Assembly: GCF_000003855.2 (NCBI RefSeq)
Contig: NW_003101674.1
Span: 2,322,250 to 2,386,249 of the forward strand
Direction: 5' to 3'
DNA length: 64,000 bases
From: Blastomyces gilchristii SLH14081
Taxonomy: Eukaryota > Ascomycota > Eurotiomycetes > Onygenales > Ajellomycetaceae
The notes under the pieces are model-generated. The model saw only the letters and a program-made list of their open reading frames with translations. It made no database searches and had not been told where the DNA came from. The stretch's first letter is position 1. Every line of letters begins with the position of its first letter. Both the position numbers and the translations under genes were made by a program. Below are positions 34,848 through 46,931 of this stretch, piece by piece.

Positions 34848-37586
34848 ATGCCGTCAGTGAATATTCTGGAGACAAGCCCGACAACGCCGCCGGCAAGTCA
34901 TCCGGGTCTGAAAGCCCATAAAGCCCTACCACGAAAACGCGATGTATTGCCTACACAGGGTTTGGCATTTACGTCGTCGAGTCCGAGACCTTATGATGCC
35001 ACGCCTCCTTCAAACGGGTACACCCATCCTACCGCGCCAGCTCTTCCCTTGACACCCCCTGGCCTGGTATTAGAGCCCTGTAGGAAATCAAGCAATGGTA
35101 TCTCGCGCGAGGTATCTCACGAGCTTATCCCAGCCACGACAGGAACTGATACGCCAACTCACCAGTTAAGCCCCCCGACACCCGATATTACACCTCCACG
35201 AACAGTTTCGCAATTCAAAAAGAGAGAAGGTCTTACTCCAATACAACCGTCCATGTCCTCAAGGGCTGAGTCGTTCACTACTGCCCGAGAAACTTTGTCA
35301 TCGGAGGAAGAATTGGAAAAGAGAAATGCTGCATCGGTCCAGCCCGCCCCATCGTTGCGTCCAGCCAAACACAAGCTGCCTCATCCGCTGCGAACAAATA
35401 CGACATCGGCGGAGCGAGGGCTTTTGAGAAATGCAGGGCCACCAAGGGGTGGTGGACCTGTTGCAGATGGAATGACAGTTAGCCAGACAGATGCGGCCAC
35501 GTTTGATTCTTTTGATGGCCAGTGGACTAAGCTAGATGAAAACGTTATTGCCGGCTTCCAAAAAAAGAAACACAGGCGTCGACCGATCCTCTCTGATCAC
35601 GACCCATTTTCCCAAGTCAACGCCGGCCCTTCTGATTCGCAACCTATATCTAAATCATCGTCTAGCCGGGAAAAGAGTTTGGAGAAGCGGGTAAAAGACA
35701 CACAAAATATTCCCGTGACATCTTCCGTTGAGAAGTTTGCGGAGAGTATAGCATGGGTTACGGGAGAGGAGCAGCTTGATATGAGCGAACGCATCCATGC
35801 TTGGCGTTTGTCTGGGATATCGACTACATCAACCGTGGAAGCTATGGTAATAGATCCTCCGCAACGAAAGCTACCGACATTACGGCATACAGAAAAGAAT
35901 TCCTCCCTTCGTTCCGTCAGTTCGCCTCTGCCTAAGTCATATTATGAAGATTCAACGTCGTCTTTGACGGACTCTCATCCTCGTCTACTCAGAAAGTCGG
36001 CCCGCATTACCAATGAAAATCGATGGAGTGTGTCATCGGATATGTCTTTTGCTGCAAGCGTAACCTCGACGAGACCAAAGCCGAAGCCTGATGTTGTACC
36101 CGTTGTGGTAATTCCCCAACGACAATCCTCGTTGAAATCTACGCACTCTAGTAGCAGGGACCATTCACGAACGCATTCTCTTGGCTCTAGTCGTCGACCT
36201 ACCACTGCTCCAGACAGCGGCATCGGGTCGTTTGACGTATCTCGACGGACAAGACGCACATTATCCGCATCTTTACCATCAACGACCTCAAAAGATGTGG
36301 GCCGTAGGAGCTCTTTGTCTGGGCTAACCGTTCCTCAAAGAAAGTCTTCGTTATCCGCACCCACAAGCCGAAATAACTCTAGGGCGCCTTCACTTACCTC
36401 GGAGAGTTTGCAATATCATGCACCACCTCCCACCGTCCAGCCCGCTCTCCCTCAGCGCCGCAATCAAGCGCCCGTGCAACCGATATCTACCAAAACCCCT
36501 GTCCCCGAACCTGTCAAACAGTTTACAACTTTAACCCCACGTACGAATGGACAGCCAGGCGATGAAAACGGACCAATGATATCTCCATCTCTGCCTCTCA
36601 CACCGTTTCAAGCATCCATTCAGTCCTTATCTCCTGGCCCAGTGGAAATTCACGAAGCTAGAGCTGTCCCGTTTTTCTTCCACAATAATACGTCACTTTT
36701 GCTTGTAGACCAACAGCCGGCCACCGAATCACGAGCCGTTCAGGAACTGCGAACTTCGCTAGGTGTTATGGAAATGAAAGTTGCCCGACTCACGACACCA
36801 GACATGTCTACGCAAGCTGCGGCAGCTGATGTTGATTCTCCACTTCGAAACCCGCGCGCTCCGCCAAAACCCCCAGCAGTCAAGGTTATTCCGCCAACTC
36901 CTATGGATGAAATTGACCAGCCTGCTCTTATAGATGAGCACAATCCGGACAAGAACAATGGCGCAATACGTCGGTTCGGCTCTGTTCGCCGTGCCTTGAG
37001 TTCCCGGAGACGAACAGAGGCACATACAACCCCGGTCTTGTCTCAAAATGTACGAAACCCTAAAACCAGCAAAAATATAGACAGCAAATTACATTCATTT
37101 TGGCTACCTCGACCGTTTTGGGAAGGGCTTGCGGACTCTGATGATGTGGAAGGGGAGGGTATCCTGAGGTCCGATTCCCCCACTTCCAGGGACATCGATG
37201 ATCTGTACGTTAGCAACTCGTTAGGCATACCGCAAAAGCGTGTCATATTCGCTGGCCCACTATCAGTTATTCGAAGGATGTCCAACCGTACTCGATATCG
37301 GACTACCCGTCGTAAGAACGGCAACCATGAACTTCCATCGCACTACAAATCAGGTTTCCCATCACATCGTGTACGCCCTGCTCGCCGCAACCGCAATTTT
37401 GCGCTACCAAGAATGGTATTACAAGGACCCATACAATCATTGCGCGAGTTGCAACAGTGGATCACCCATATCCGGCGCCAGAGGGAACAAGATAAGCTTG
37501 AGGAGCGGAGAGATAAATTGAGAAAGAGCATCGGGGGGCGCGTTCTCACTAATAACACTACTACAATCGTTCCGGATGGTCGTTAA
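34848..37586 (+). CDS. Large disordered protein of unknown function (912 aa)
   Basis: Single exon, ATG 34848, 912 aa. I recognise no catalytic domain. The first about 780 residues are Ser/Pro/Thr/Arg-rich and predicted by eye to be disordered, with many SP/TP sites and RRxS-type sites (for example SSRRPTTAPDSG, RKSSLSAP). There are no membrane segments or signal peptide. Two ordered-looking, perhaps conserved, patches stand out: about 205-240 (DAATFDSFDGQWTKLDENVI) and the C-terminal 150 residues, with SFWLPRPFWEGLADSDD, GIPQKRVIFAGPLSVIRRMS and a basic, possibly helical tail GPIQSLRELQQWITHIRRQR. The phospho-site richness suggests a kinase-regulated scaffold or adaptor, but that is inference. 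The frame is intact over 2.7 kb, which strongly supports a real gene. Confidence 0.85.
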   Translation: MPSVNILETSPTTPPASHPGLKAHKALPRKRDVLPTQGLAFTSSSPRPYDATPPSNGYTHPTAPALPLTPPGLVLEPCRKSSNGISREVSHELIPATTGTDTPTHQLSPPTPDITPPRTVSQFKKREGLTPIQPSMSSRAESFTTARETLSSEEELEKRNAASVQPAPSLRPAKHKLPHPLRTNTTSAERGLLRNAGPPRGGGPVADGMTVSQTDAATFDSFDGQWTKLDENVIAGFQKKKHRRRPILSDHDPFSQVNAGPSDSQPISKSSSSREKSLEKRVKDTQNIPVTSSVEKFAESIAWVTGEEQLDMSERIHAWRLSGISTTSTVEAMVIDPPQRKLPTLRHTEKNSSLRSVSSPLPKSYYEDSTSSLTDSHPRLLRKSARITNENRWSVSSDMSFAASVTSTRPKPKPDVVPVVVIPQRQSSLKSTHSSSRDHSRTHSLGSSRRPTTAPDSGIGSFDVSRRTRRTLSASLPSTTSKDVGRRSSLSGLTVPQRKSSLSAPTSRNNSRAPSLTSESLQYHAPPPTVQPALPQRRNQAPVQPISTKTPVPEPVKQFTTLTPRTNGQPGDENGPMISPSLPLTPFQASIQSLSPGPVEIHEARAVPFFFHNNTSLLLVDQQPATESRAVQELRTSLGVMEMKVARLTTPDMSTQAAAADVDSPLRNPRAPPKPPAVKVIPPTPMDEIDQPALIDEHNPDKNNGAIRRFGSVRRALSSRRRTEAHTTPVLSQNVRNPKTSKNIDSKLHSFWLPRPFWEGLADSDDVEGEGILRSDSPTSRDIDDLYVSNSLGIPQKRVIFAGPLSVIRRMSNRTRYRTTRRKNGNHELPSHYKSGFPSHRVRPARRNRNFALPRMVLQGPIQSLRELQQWITHIRRQREQDKLEERRDKLRKSIGGRVLTNNTTTIVPDGR

Positions 37587-38712
37587 ATCCGATGTGATGA
37601 GGATTACTACTATTAACTGCCTTTTTTCCCTTGGGGCTGGCCTCGTGTATACTCGATGTGTAACGCAACAGGAAATTTTCCATTTTTGAAGGGTTTGATA
37701 TCGATTTTCTATATTTCATCTGTTTTCATAATTTCCCTTATTTTAACATCTCATCAACTTCTTTTCTTCTTCATCCCATTGTCATTTTGTATTGCTCCTT
37801 TAGCGGGTGATGCTGAACATGAAAGTTTTACATGAGAGACATGTATCATCACGATGTGTTGATATGATATAATGATTTATGAATACTTCTCTTGCTCCTC
37901 CCTTGTCCTAAGCTTGAGAATGGATGATCTATTCGATTTAGCGCAGTTTTTCACCTTCCCGTTGAATGATTTTGATATCTTTTACTATTTACTTTATATT
38001 TATTTCCCATGATCTCCTTTCCCTTTCTGCAGACTTTTTCCTTTTCCCTTTTTTGTACTGTGGGCCCTTCAGTTCGGCCCTCTTTTTACCCCCCCCTGGA
38101 GCTTTAACGATTTATAAGTGATCTTGCCCTCCGATTATGATTGACGACATATTTAACTGCAACAAAAGATACATACGATAACGAACTTACGTGGATATGA
38201 GACGAGATATCCCGAAAGGAGGAGAATAAAAGACCAAAAAAATATTAATATTCCGCTTGGACGGACAAGCCTGTGTTGCCATTTCCACCTTGTTTCTCTC
38301 GCCTGGTATTCTGCAATGCCTCCCTTATCTGCGTATGCTGCTGTTCCGCTGATTTTGTTCCTCCTTTGGCCATCCTATATACCAATCTTCTTTGGCGGTT
38401 CATACATTACTCTTTGCTGGTTTTTGAGCGTGAGAATGTTGTCCCCACGTATCCTTTTTTTGCGAAGAATGTATATTAAGCACTTTACCCTCCTGAATAG
38501 GCTGTCTTTTGCAATACAACGGACGTTTGTTGATTATTAATTCATCATATATGTGGAAGCTGCCGCGATGCTGCTTTGATAAATAGGAACCAAAACTGCT
38601 GCACATAAAAATACACCCCCACACGCCAGGGTATATGTATCCTCTTGGAATAATACGCCAAATTAGAAGCCCCACCGCAGAGGTCCTCTCTGTTTCTCAG
38701 TCTCCCCCCCCA
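37587..38712. other. Convergent 3' flanks
   Basis: T-rich spacer between two genes that point at each other; probably the 3' UTRs of the 912-aa gene and of the small minus-strand gene. No supported coding region. Confidence 0.5.
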
Positions 38713-39439
38713 TCACTTTCCCAATGCCTTCATTCTTTCCAATACCTCATCCCCGTCTAGAAATGGCTGCGGCGCCTTGGAAGAATCAAATTCGATCACC
38801 GGCACTTCCATTTCATCCTCCGGACCCTCCTGATCTCCCTGATCTCTCCGACCTTCCCGCGTTTCCTTCTCCCCCTTCTGCTTGCTTCCACTCCTATCCT
38901 CAGGCCGCTGACGAGTGCCGGTAGGTATGATAGTAGATTTTAGCTGAAGATCCGCCGGACGTGCAGAAGGGTTTAAAGGTTTGGAATATTTGCTTGGTTT
39001 GGAGACGGGCTGTTTAGGAAGTAAGGTACGGTGTTTGAATGGAGTTGTCATGTTTGCCGGTATTATTGCCCCTGTTTTCTTCTTCGCGGTGCCATGCCAT
39101 CCATATTCATCGGTAGTTATGGCACGCTTGATGTCGCGAACAAGCCTCGGCCCCCGGTCCAACCCAGCCGTCGTCTGGATCACATGATCCAGCCTTATCA
39201 ACCACGTGGTTCTTCGTTGGCTGAATCCTCCACCTCCACCAATCTCACCGACATCGGACACGATCGAGTCAATCAACTTCAATGAACCCCGCCAGCCGGG
39301 CAGCACGAAGCCTTAAGTAGCTAAGACCTTACAATCCGTGACACCCACCTGTAAGCGTTTCGAGTGCGTCCAACGACGCACCGACGCGGCGTGAAGTGGG
39401 AAGAGAAAAGAACCAAGAGTAACTACTCTGCCCCCGCAT
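38713..39439 (-). CDS. Small basic protein of unknown function, 2 exons
   Basis: Exon 39349-39439 starts with ATG (MRGQSSYSWFFSLPTSRR) and joins exon 38713-39311 through a very short intron of 37 nt (GTGGGT..TTAAG). Sum 690 nt, 229 aa. Without the first exon the main frame would start at GTG, so splicing is preferred. The junction reads ALETLTGGFVLPGWRGSLKL. Residues 30-110 look folded (GSLKLIDSIVSDVGEIG, TWLIRLDHVIQTTAGLDRG, IKRAITTDEYGWHG); the rest is Lys/Pro/Glu-rich and ends VIEFDSSKAPQPFLDGDEVL. The Arg/Ser-rich N-terminus could be a mitochondrial presequence, which is weak inference. It is head-to-head with the Leu3-like gene and must share or overlap its promoter. Confidence 0.65.
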
Positions 39440-39485
39440 TCCCTGGTGCCGCTGCGAGGCTCTCTGCCGCTGCCGACCACGGCTC

Positions 39486-42441
39486 TTGCCCGTAAACCCA
39501 CTCGCTCCCAACCTTTCTTTGTTCGGGGTGCTGGTTTTCCCCGGAGAGAAAACAATTCCCAGTGTGGCTGCCCTGACATTTAGCGACGACCATACACGCG
39601 GTGCCAGTGGCAGTGGGAGTGTCGCTGGCGTTGGCGTTGGGAATGGTAGCGGTGTCGGAGGTGGTAGTGCTCCAGGAAGAATAGCGACTCCAGCCGGAGC
39701 AGCAGGAGTTGGGCCAGCAGAGCAGCAGCAGCAAGGTCACAGCCGCCATGTCAGCCCTATCAGGGGGAATACCACTAGTTCGTTCGCTGCTGGTCCTTCT
39801 CCTGCTTCAGTGTCAACTTTTGGTGGTGGAAACCGGAGACGGAATGTGCATACCGCAGGGCTGGATAGCTCGCCAGGGAGCATAGACGATACAGAAGAGG
39901 CGGAGAATAATGCCAACAATACCCAGGATGACCGGAAGAAGCAGCCAGTGAAGCGCGCCTGCAATGAGTGTCGCCAACAAAAGGTGGGATGCTCAATTGA
40001 GAACTCAGGTTTTTTTTCTTTGGGTTTTGTTTTTGTTTTTCTTTCTTTTCTATGTGGTCGTAGTAACCAGGATACTTCCATTTAGAATGAGCAGGCTGTT
40101 TATGAGTCATGCAATCTGCTAACATTTGTATTGTAGCTCCGATGCGACGTTATACAAGAACCTTTTACTACGTGCTCGCGTTGCCGTCGTCTCAAATTGG
40201 AATGCAAGATCGAGTCGAATTTCAAACGTATCGGCAAGCGCAGTCGGAATGCAGAGATGGAACGTGAAATAATTGAGCTGAGAAGGCAAATTGCGAATGC
40301 CAATGCCGCGGCCAATGCGCAACAACAGCACCAGCAACCCCAGTCGTCTGCATCCACCAAACAAGACTCATCCATTTCTACTACGTTTAGTTCGTCTCAG
40401 CGCAACATGTATCAGCCGTCGCCGGGCCTTACAGGGGACCAGTATATGGGACCACATGAAGCCGTTGCATCGCTGCTTGATCTTCGATCAGGGCTGGATT
40501 CGTCTAGTTTTCTCAGAAGCCCTAGTGGCCAGATTGTAATGACCAAACGCCTGGAAGATGTGTCGGTTGCACCAGAACGTGTTACAGAATTATTTAGCCA
40601 GTTAGTATTCTTTCGATTGAACTTATCGACCGAATCACATCACCGTTATGCTAAATAAGGACTAGATTTTTCACGTTCTATCACCCCTTCCTCCCATTTC
40701 TAGATAGAGTTAAACCACCTGAGGAGTACTTTTCCACCTCGCCTCTCCTATTCTGGACTATAATTAGCGTGGGTTCGCGTCGATATCAAGGCGACCGTAT
40801 TCTCCTGAACGCTTTGTCTGGGCCAGTGTCAAGATTGGTCTGGAGTACATTGGCAGATGTTCCTCAAAGCTACCATGTCGTAAAAGCATTAGCGCTATTA
40901 TGCACTTGGCCATTTCCCACTAGTAGCACATCGACAGACCCAACTTTCATGCTTTGCGGTATGATGATGCAGATAGCTATGCAAATTGGCCTCCATCGAC
41001 CGTCTCATGCGCAAGACTTTTCTAAATTCAGGATCGAGTTTAGAGAAGGGGAGTTGAAAGATAGGGTTAAGACTTGGGGTGTTTGCAATATCGTTGCTCA
41101 AAGGTATGGATGCCTCATACCTATCATATTTTTAAGTAAATGCTAACCCTCTTACTAGAGTGGCAACCGGTTATGGACAACCGTCGCAAACACTGCTTGA
41201 CTGGACGCTATCATCACCAGAATCCGTTGACCAGAATTTTAAGCTCCCGCCGGAAATAAAGTGCCGACTGGATATTGAAAAGTTCTGCGATAAAGTAACC
41301 AGAGGCCTATACAGCAATCCTCGAGATCCTGTAGGGTTATCAAGCGATGATGAAAGGTTCATTGTAACCACAATTCTAGCCAAGGACTTCGAGGAGCTCG
41401 AAGGCCAGCTCAGACAGGAACATAATTGTGTGTGATTTACTTTCTCTTGTTCCCCTCTCCCTTATATAAACTAATAAATTATCTTTTAGCTATAACAAAC
41501 CTCTACCTTCGGGCAGCCGGCCTTCACCTCCGCCTTTCTGCTTTCTTTGATAACCCGACAGCCAAAGACTACCGCCAGGGCCTCCTAGCACTCTACCTTG
41601 CAACCACACTCTTTCTCGACGAGGCTCTAAATCTCGAAACGTCCGTTGGGCCTGTTCTTGCATACAGCCCAAATTATATATATCAGATGACCCTGGCCGC
41701 TGGCTTCATTCTTCTGAAGCTGTGCAAAAGCTTCTTCGCAGTCCACATTGACATGGATTATACAAAAACCCTTTTCAACAGGACTATCTGGGCTATACGA
41801 AGTATGTCCGTCACGAACAATGATCTCCCTGAACGGTTGGCAGAGGTTTTGGCACAAATGTGGAGGACGGGAGGTGCACCTGTCTCCCCATATGTCGGCA
41901 GCTCATCGGTCCGCCCGGATATGGACGATACCCTGCAGCTGAAAGTCAGATGCCGTATGAGTATGTCTCTTGTCTACGATTCTGTTTGGCGATGGAGAGA
42001 AGATTTTCAAGCTAAAGGAAGGAATCTGGAATGTATGTTTCCCTCTTTCTACTAATATACCGATGCCCCTTCCCATATCCAAGGTTTCCCCGTGATTCTA
42101 ACAATCGTAAACCAGCCTTCCTCAAAAACCCAACCAACCCAGACTCCAATGCCGACTCTTCTGCCTCATCCGTTGCCCCGTTGCGCGCCTCAAGTTCAAC
42201 CCCTGGTATTCCCGGGGCAGATTCCAACCTTGCATCCGCACCCCCCTCTCACTCAACCAACATCGGCGGAGAAGGAAGCCTCAGCACAGCAGGTCCCGGT
42301 AACGGGATGGGGATCCTAGGAGGCTTCATGGAGCCGAATTACGAAGTATTTGATCCCCTCAATTGGATGCTGGATGGGTTGGTGGACTTCCCGTACTCGT
42401 TCAATCAGGTTCAGGGCTTGGAATCGCAGGGCATTGCCTAA
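39486..42441 (+). CDS. Leu3-like Zn2Cys6 transcription factor (start unresolved)
   Basis: Exons to 39983, then 40137-40600, 40666-41103, 41159-41427, 41490-42032 and 42116-42441; GT..AG introns, phases agree, about 845 aa counted from 39486. The zinc cluster CNECRQQK-LRCDV...CSRCRRLKLEC is split by the first intron and has C-x2-C-x6-C-x9-C-x2-C-x6-C spacing. The linker SNFKRIGKRSRNAEMEREI and coiled segment EIIELRRQIANA resemble the fungal Leu3/LeuB group, which controls branched-chain amino-acid genes; exact orthology is inferred. The middle-homology region covers about residues 310-680 (FFTFYHPFLPFLDRV, WTIISVGSRRY, IGLHRPSHAQDF). The C-terminus FDPLNWMLDGLVDFPYSF is acidic/aromatic and may activate. 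No in-frame ATG exists between the stop at 39420 and the zinc cluster, so the listed start is only the open frame; a 5' exon or a non-ATG start is needed. Confidence 0.85.
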
Positions 42442-43299
42442 TCGCCTATTTCTGATTCTCTTCTCTTCTTTTCCTTCCTTTTCTTTTCCCTTTCTTCTTA
42501 TTCGTCACAAGATTAACGGTTATATACTACTACCCCTTCTGTTTCTTGCTAGAAATAGAACTCTTCTCCGTTTACGTGTCTTTACTGTATATTTTTCACA
42601 CTTTTATTCCCATTCTTGTTTCGATTGCAGTATCACATATCTTTTCTTGTCCTTTTTTTTTCTCCTTCTAGTGAGTTGGATATTCACAGAAGAAAGCCAT
42701 AGGGAAGGCGCAAATTTTTTACGTATGCTAGCTTCTTTGGGTCCTTAACTCTGTGGTACTGCAATGAAGTTATACCATGGATCAGTCAATTCACAACCCA
42801 TTTTTGACCTTTATATACCAGTTCATGCTGTAGATCGTTCGTATTCTTTTCTTGATATGCCCTTATTCCCACTTTTCAATACCTTTTATTGTTTCCCAGT
42901 CTACTCCCACTTTCTATCATTTTCATTTCACAAAGCATTTTTTACAACGGCCAGATTTCGATATGAATTATATGGTTCATTCATGTGCATACACCACACC
43001 GTAGAGTTACGAGGGGCGGGGATGATTAGATTCACCTAGGCGATAATGGGGTATCATAGATATGCAGAATTCAGATTCGTAGAGCATCGTACCAGTGGTG
43101 CGACGAACAAATACACATAAAATGCCAAATGCTAATGAAACTAAAGGACACTGGAATCAAAGAAAGGAGTAGAAATATCAGCAAGGTGTAATGAAAACTC
43201 CCCTCAAAACGAACATCTGGTTAAATACCTAGGCATCTATACCAGCAGGTTAACTAAACCAAGTAAATCGGGGTCAAAACACCGCTGCCAGTAGATTTA
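42442..43299. other. Convergent 3' flanks
   Basis: T-rich spacer after the Leu3-like gene, then the 3' flank of the minus-strand GRDP gene. No supported gene. Confidence 0.5.
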
Positions 43300-45660
43300 T
43301 TATTCACCACCACAACCACCACAACCACCGCCGCCATCACCGCAAGCCCCGCCGCCATCAGCATCCCACCCACATCCCCCTGCCGCAACCTCAGCGGTGC
43401 ATGTGGACGCAACACAATTACCTGGAGCGCCAATTCCCATGCTCATGCATGCCGGACTACACGGATATAAGTGTGTATTGATACCCGGATCGACCGCGAA
43501 GGGAATGTAAAGTGCCATTGCCAATGGCAAACCCCATACGATGGCAGTCGCTGCATACGGGCTTTCCCCGGCTTTGTCTGTGCTTGATGGTATAATCGAG
43601 AGGCGCTTCGCCCCAGAGTCGCCACTACCACCTCGTGTCAGGACGGATTTCGTGCTCCGTCTCCGTATCCGTCGCATGGCCTTTTCATATTTCCACTGAA
43701 GCTTTAAAGCCGCTAGCTCGCGCCCGTCCGGGCGCTCGAGGGGATTATCTACAGGATGCACAGCGTTATGAGTGGATATATGAGGGCTTTTGAGCGGGTC
43801 TCGATTAATATCCTTACGCATGTGCAGTTGGTCGCCTCGCTTTTGAGCTTGGGAGGTCGAAGAGGATTTGAAGAAGCCGCCGTTGTGGGATTCTCTGATG
43901 GCTTCGCAGTACCAGCACGTACATTCACTATATACCTGGCCCCCTGTGATCCGCTGGTATTGCTTTGATGTCCATTGGAATGCCGTGGTGAGTTTGGTCT
44001 CGGAGACCTTATCGTCGTGGTTGATGAACCATCCACCGGCATGGCGGGTGGAATATGTGAAATACTTATACGGCGAGAGTTGGTGGGTGTGCCAGGCGAG
44101 GTCAACGTCAAGCGTAGGGACGGCCATTTCTGTGCGGTTCTCCGATATAATTCGGAAGAAATATATATATTTCGTGATGAGGCGGTTCATGGTTGACTCG
44201 AGTGCGGGCGAGTGTATCCAGTCAATGTTGTCCATCTTTTGTATGAATGTTCCCTGGCGGATAACTGCTCCGACGAGGTCAAGTGCGAAAGGCGACGAGT
44301 TATCCCAGTATCGAGACATCATTTTTCGGATGGCGATGCGTTCTTCAGTATCGGGTTTGGACGCTGCACCATGAAGTGCTTTCTGGACCTTTTCTTCATC
44401 CGCGAGGGTCTCACCTAGGAAATCGCGTACCATAGACATCGATGCAGAGGGGTTCTGGGCGAGGTCAACTAGATTGCGTAGCGGCCCACGAATTACTAGC
44501 CTGATGAGATTGTTGGGGAAAGAAGGCCCGCGGTGATCCTCATCTCTGTCCTCTGGGACCCCAGTCGTGTCCAAAATGGTCCCGGGCATCGGAAAACATC
44601 CCGTAACAAGCCGTTGTACGTCACGACGAAACTTCGCAACGCGAAGCTTTTCGTGCGTGATAGTAACCCCACAATTATTGCAAACGGCTTTGAAGTTTTC
44701 GTCTCCAAAACCGTCGCAGTATTCAAAGGGATGATCTATTGATCCGATCTGTGGGTTTTCTTGTTGCCATGGAACAATTACATGAGCTTCACACTGTGGG
44801 CAGTTTAAAGACTTACACGGGCTATCATGATTGCTGTCCCACTGAAGGCCCGTTTGCATGCTGAAATTTGCTGCTGCTTCGGATGGAGGGGTGTACTCAA
44901 ATGTTCTATGGTCGATGCTGGAATTCACAATTGCCCATGGTAAACCCGTCCTCCAGAAGCTCATTTTGCCTAGGCGAATGCAGTCTTCTAGAAAATCTCG
45001 AGGATTCAGCATGTATGCATGCCATACCATCAAAACATCTGCGCATAAATAATAATTAGCTATTTGCAAACGGGCATAAATCATCCGAAGCCAGGGAATC
45101 TAACCTAAAGGAGGCATAATATCAACAGTCCAAGCAATCGTGTCTTGCCAGGCCGTTGAAGCCGCATGTCTACCAGGACGCTTCATATCGTAAGTGGTAA
45201 GAGCCCCATTACTAGAACCAAAGCCATCAGTCCTAATGCACTTTTCGTGCCAGAGGGAGAACCTGTCCACTGCTCTACCGACCTATACTGCCCATCGTTT
45301 TTCTCTAATCAATTGAGCACCTTTGAGCCTGTATTCCTCGGTCTGGTATTTTCCATACTCTGCGTCGTAGAGATTAAACAGGCCGTCAGTTGTCGAAATA
45401 GTGTCACGAAGATCCGCTAGAGCGGCCAAAAGTTTTAAATGCGCAATACATTGATCCGTGGTAACCGGCCCAGCGATGGCAGGATTGACAGACCCTTGTA
45501 GGCCTAGTGGCTCAAAATGAAGCTCTCGAAGTGACGCTAATGGAGCCGTACTGCTCGCATTGGGATCATCTGGCAAATACGATGGCGGAGGGTCATTCGA
45601 TGGAGGTAAGTTAAGAGTGGACGGGGGTTTCTCGTTGGTATTTGGTTGAGATGCACTCAT
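43300..45660 (-). pseudogene. GRDP/DUF1399 glycine-rich-domain protein with one in-frame stop
   Basis: Exons 45105-45660 and 43300-45038 (intron 45039-45104, GT..CGCAG) give 765 codons including the final stop. ATG 45660 (MSASQPNTNEKPPS). The protein matches the fungal GRDP-like family (DUF1399): DVLMVWHAYMLNPRDFLEDC, TPTLDVDLAWHTHQLSPYKY-type motif, two CxxC pairs (CPQCEAH, CNNCGVTI) and a Gly/Cys tail (CGDGGGGCGGCGGE). A hydrophobic stretch WGLPLAMALYIPFAV lies near the end. A single TAG at 45283-45285 interrupts the conserved RWAV-stop-VGRAVDRF, where Tyr is expected; reading continues in the same frame with family-like sequence for 60 codons up to the intron. No splice option removes it. 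So the allele is either nonsense-mutated, read through, or the base is a sequence error; everything else is intact. Function of the family is poorly known. Confidence 0.8.
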
Positions 45661-46898
45661 GGCGAGAAGAAGAACAGTAAAGCCCAGCCGTTATTTTGCA
45701 CCTTGCGTTTGATGGTGGTGAGGGGTTAGGTCGTCTTTCGGGATTTAGCCCCTAAAACAGCAGAAGGTTCCTGAACAAACGAACAGTTAATGACCCCAAG
45801 GCTGTAACTTATGATTTTGCGTCACATAGTCATGCATGTATAAAATACATGGGCGGATGGACGAGATATCTTGGGCGAAGGTGGCTCTGAATTTATCCAC
45901 TCAACTCTTCAATGCAGTTCAGCCTGTGCTATAGTAGAATCTTAATCATAAGCTTGTTAAGTGTTTGATAGTTGATACACATCTGTCATTTCTCACCTGC
46001 CTTTTTCATAAATAGAGTCAACAAGAGGGAATAAAAAGGTCATGGAGACGGATTCTGATAGACTCTAACGGTCATTGTGGTAGAAGGGGATTAACATGTA
46101 TTCATTCTGAAAGCACATTGACTAAAGGAGTCAGTTGATCAAAACTGCTTCGCCTTGCTGTCGGAGGTGCGCCACAGCTGTAATAAGCGTTCGTCGACTG
46201 GCTTTCTCGATGGAGCCAAAATACGGAGTACGGAGTAGTCAAGATAATATTTAGATAGAATGGCGTTTTTGGGAAAAGGTGATGTTTTGATTTTCGTTTG
46301 GCGAGCTTTTGTTGAAGAAAGCTCCTGATTTTGATGAGATTTGACCGAGTTGGAAGCCATAACATCTCGTGGGATGACATTTACGTCGAAGAACTCGAAC
46401 TTGCTTATAATCATATTCAGTGTACCGTTATGAGTATGTTTGTTTACCATGTCCTGGACCTGTTGCATGGCTTGATGCGAGAGCCTAATAAGAGGAAAGA
46501 GAACGTGAACCTCACAGCCAGCCACAAACTCTATATAAAGGACAGCCAAGCCACACCATCGCGCGCTCGCGGTAGCTTGACTGCATGTCTCTCGGTCCAT
46601 CAATCAATCCATAAATGGCCTCGTGTTTTGTGGGGGGCGGAGTCGAGGGGAAAAATATTTCGCAGTGTTCACGAAAAGCTTCAGCTCAGGGGGGATTAAA
46701 TAGGGCATTGAGGGGCAACGGATGTCAGGGAAAAGTGCCTGTAGAGATGTAACTTGACCGGGGAATGAGAAACTATTTTCTCATCCTTCAACGAAGGCGC
46801 AAACTAGATTAATGCCGTGACCCCGAACTAGAAGAGTTGATATTTTAAGTTACCGGCACGATTTTTGATAGAAATCGAATACTCTGTTTAACGATAAC

Positions 46899-46931
<33 letters not shown>

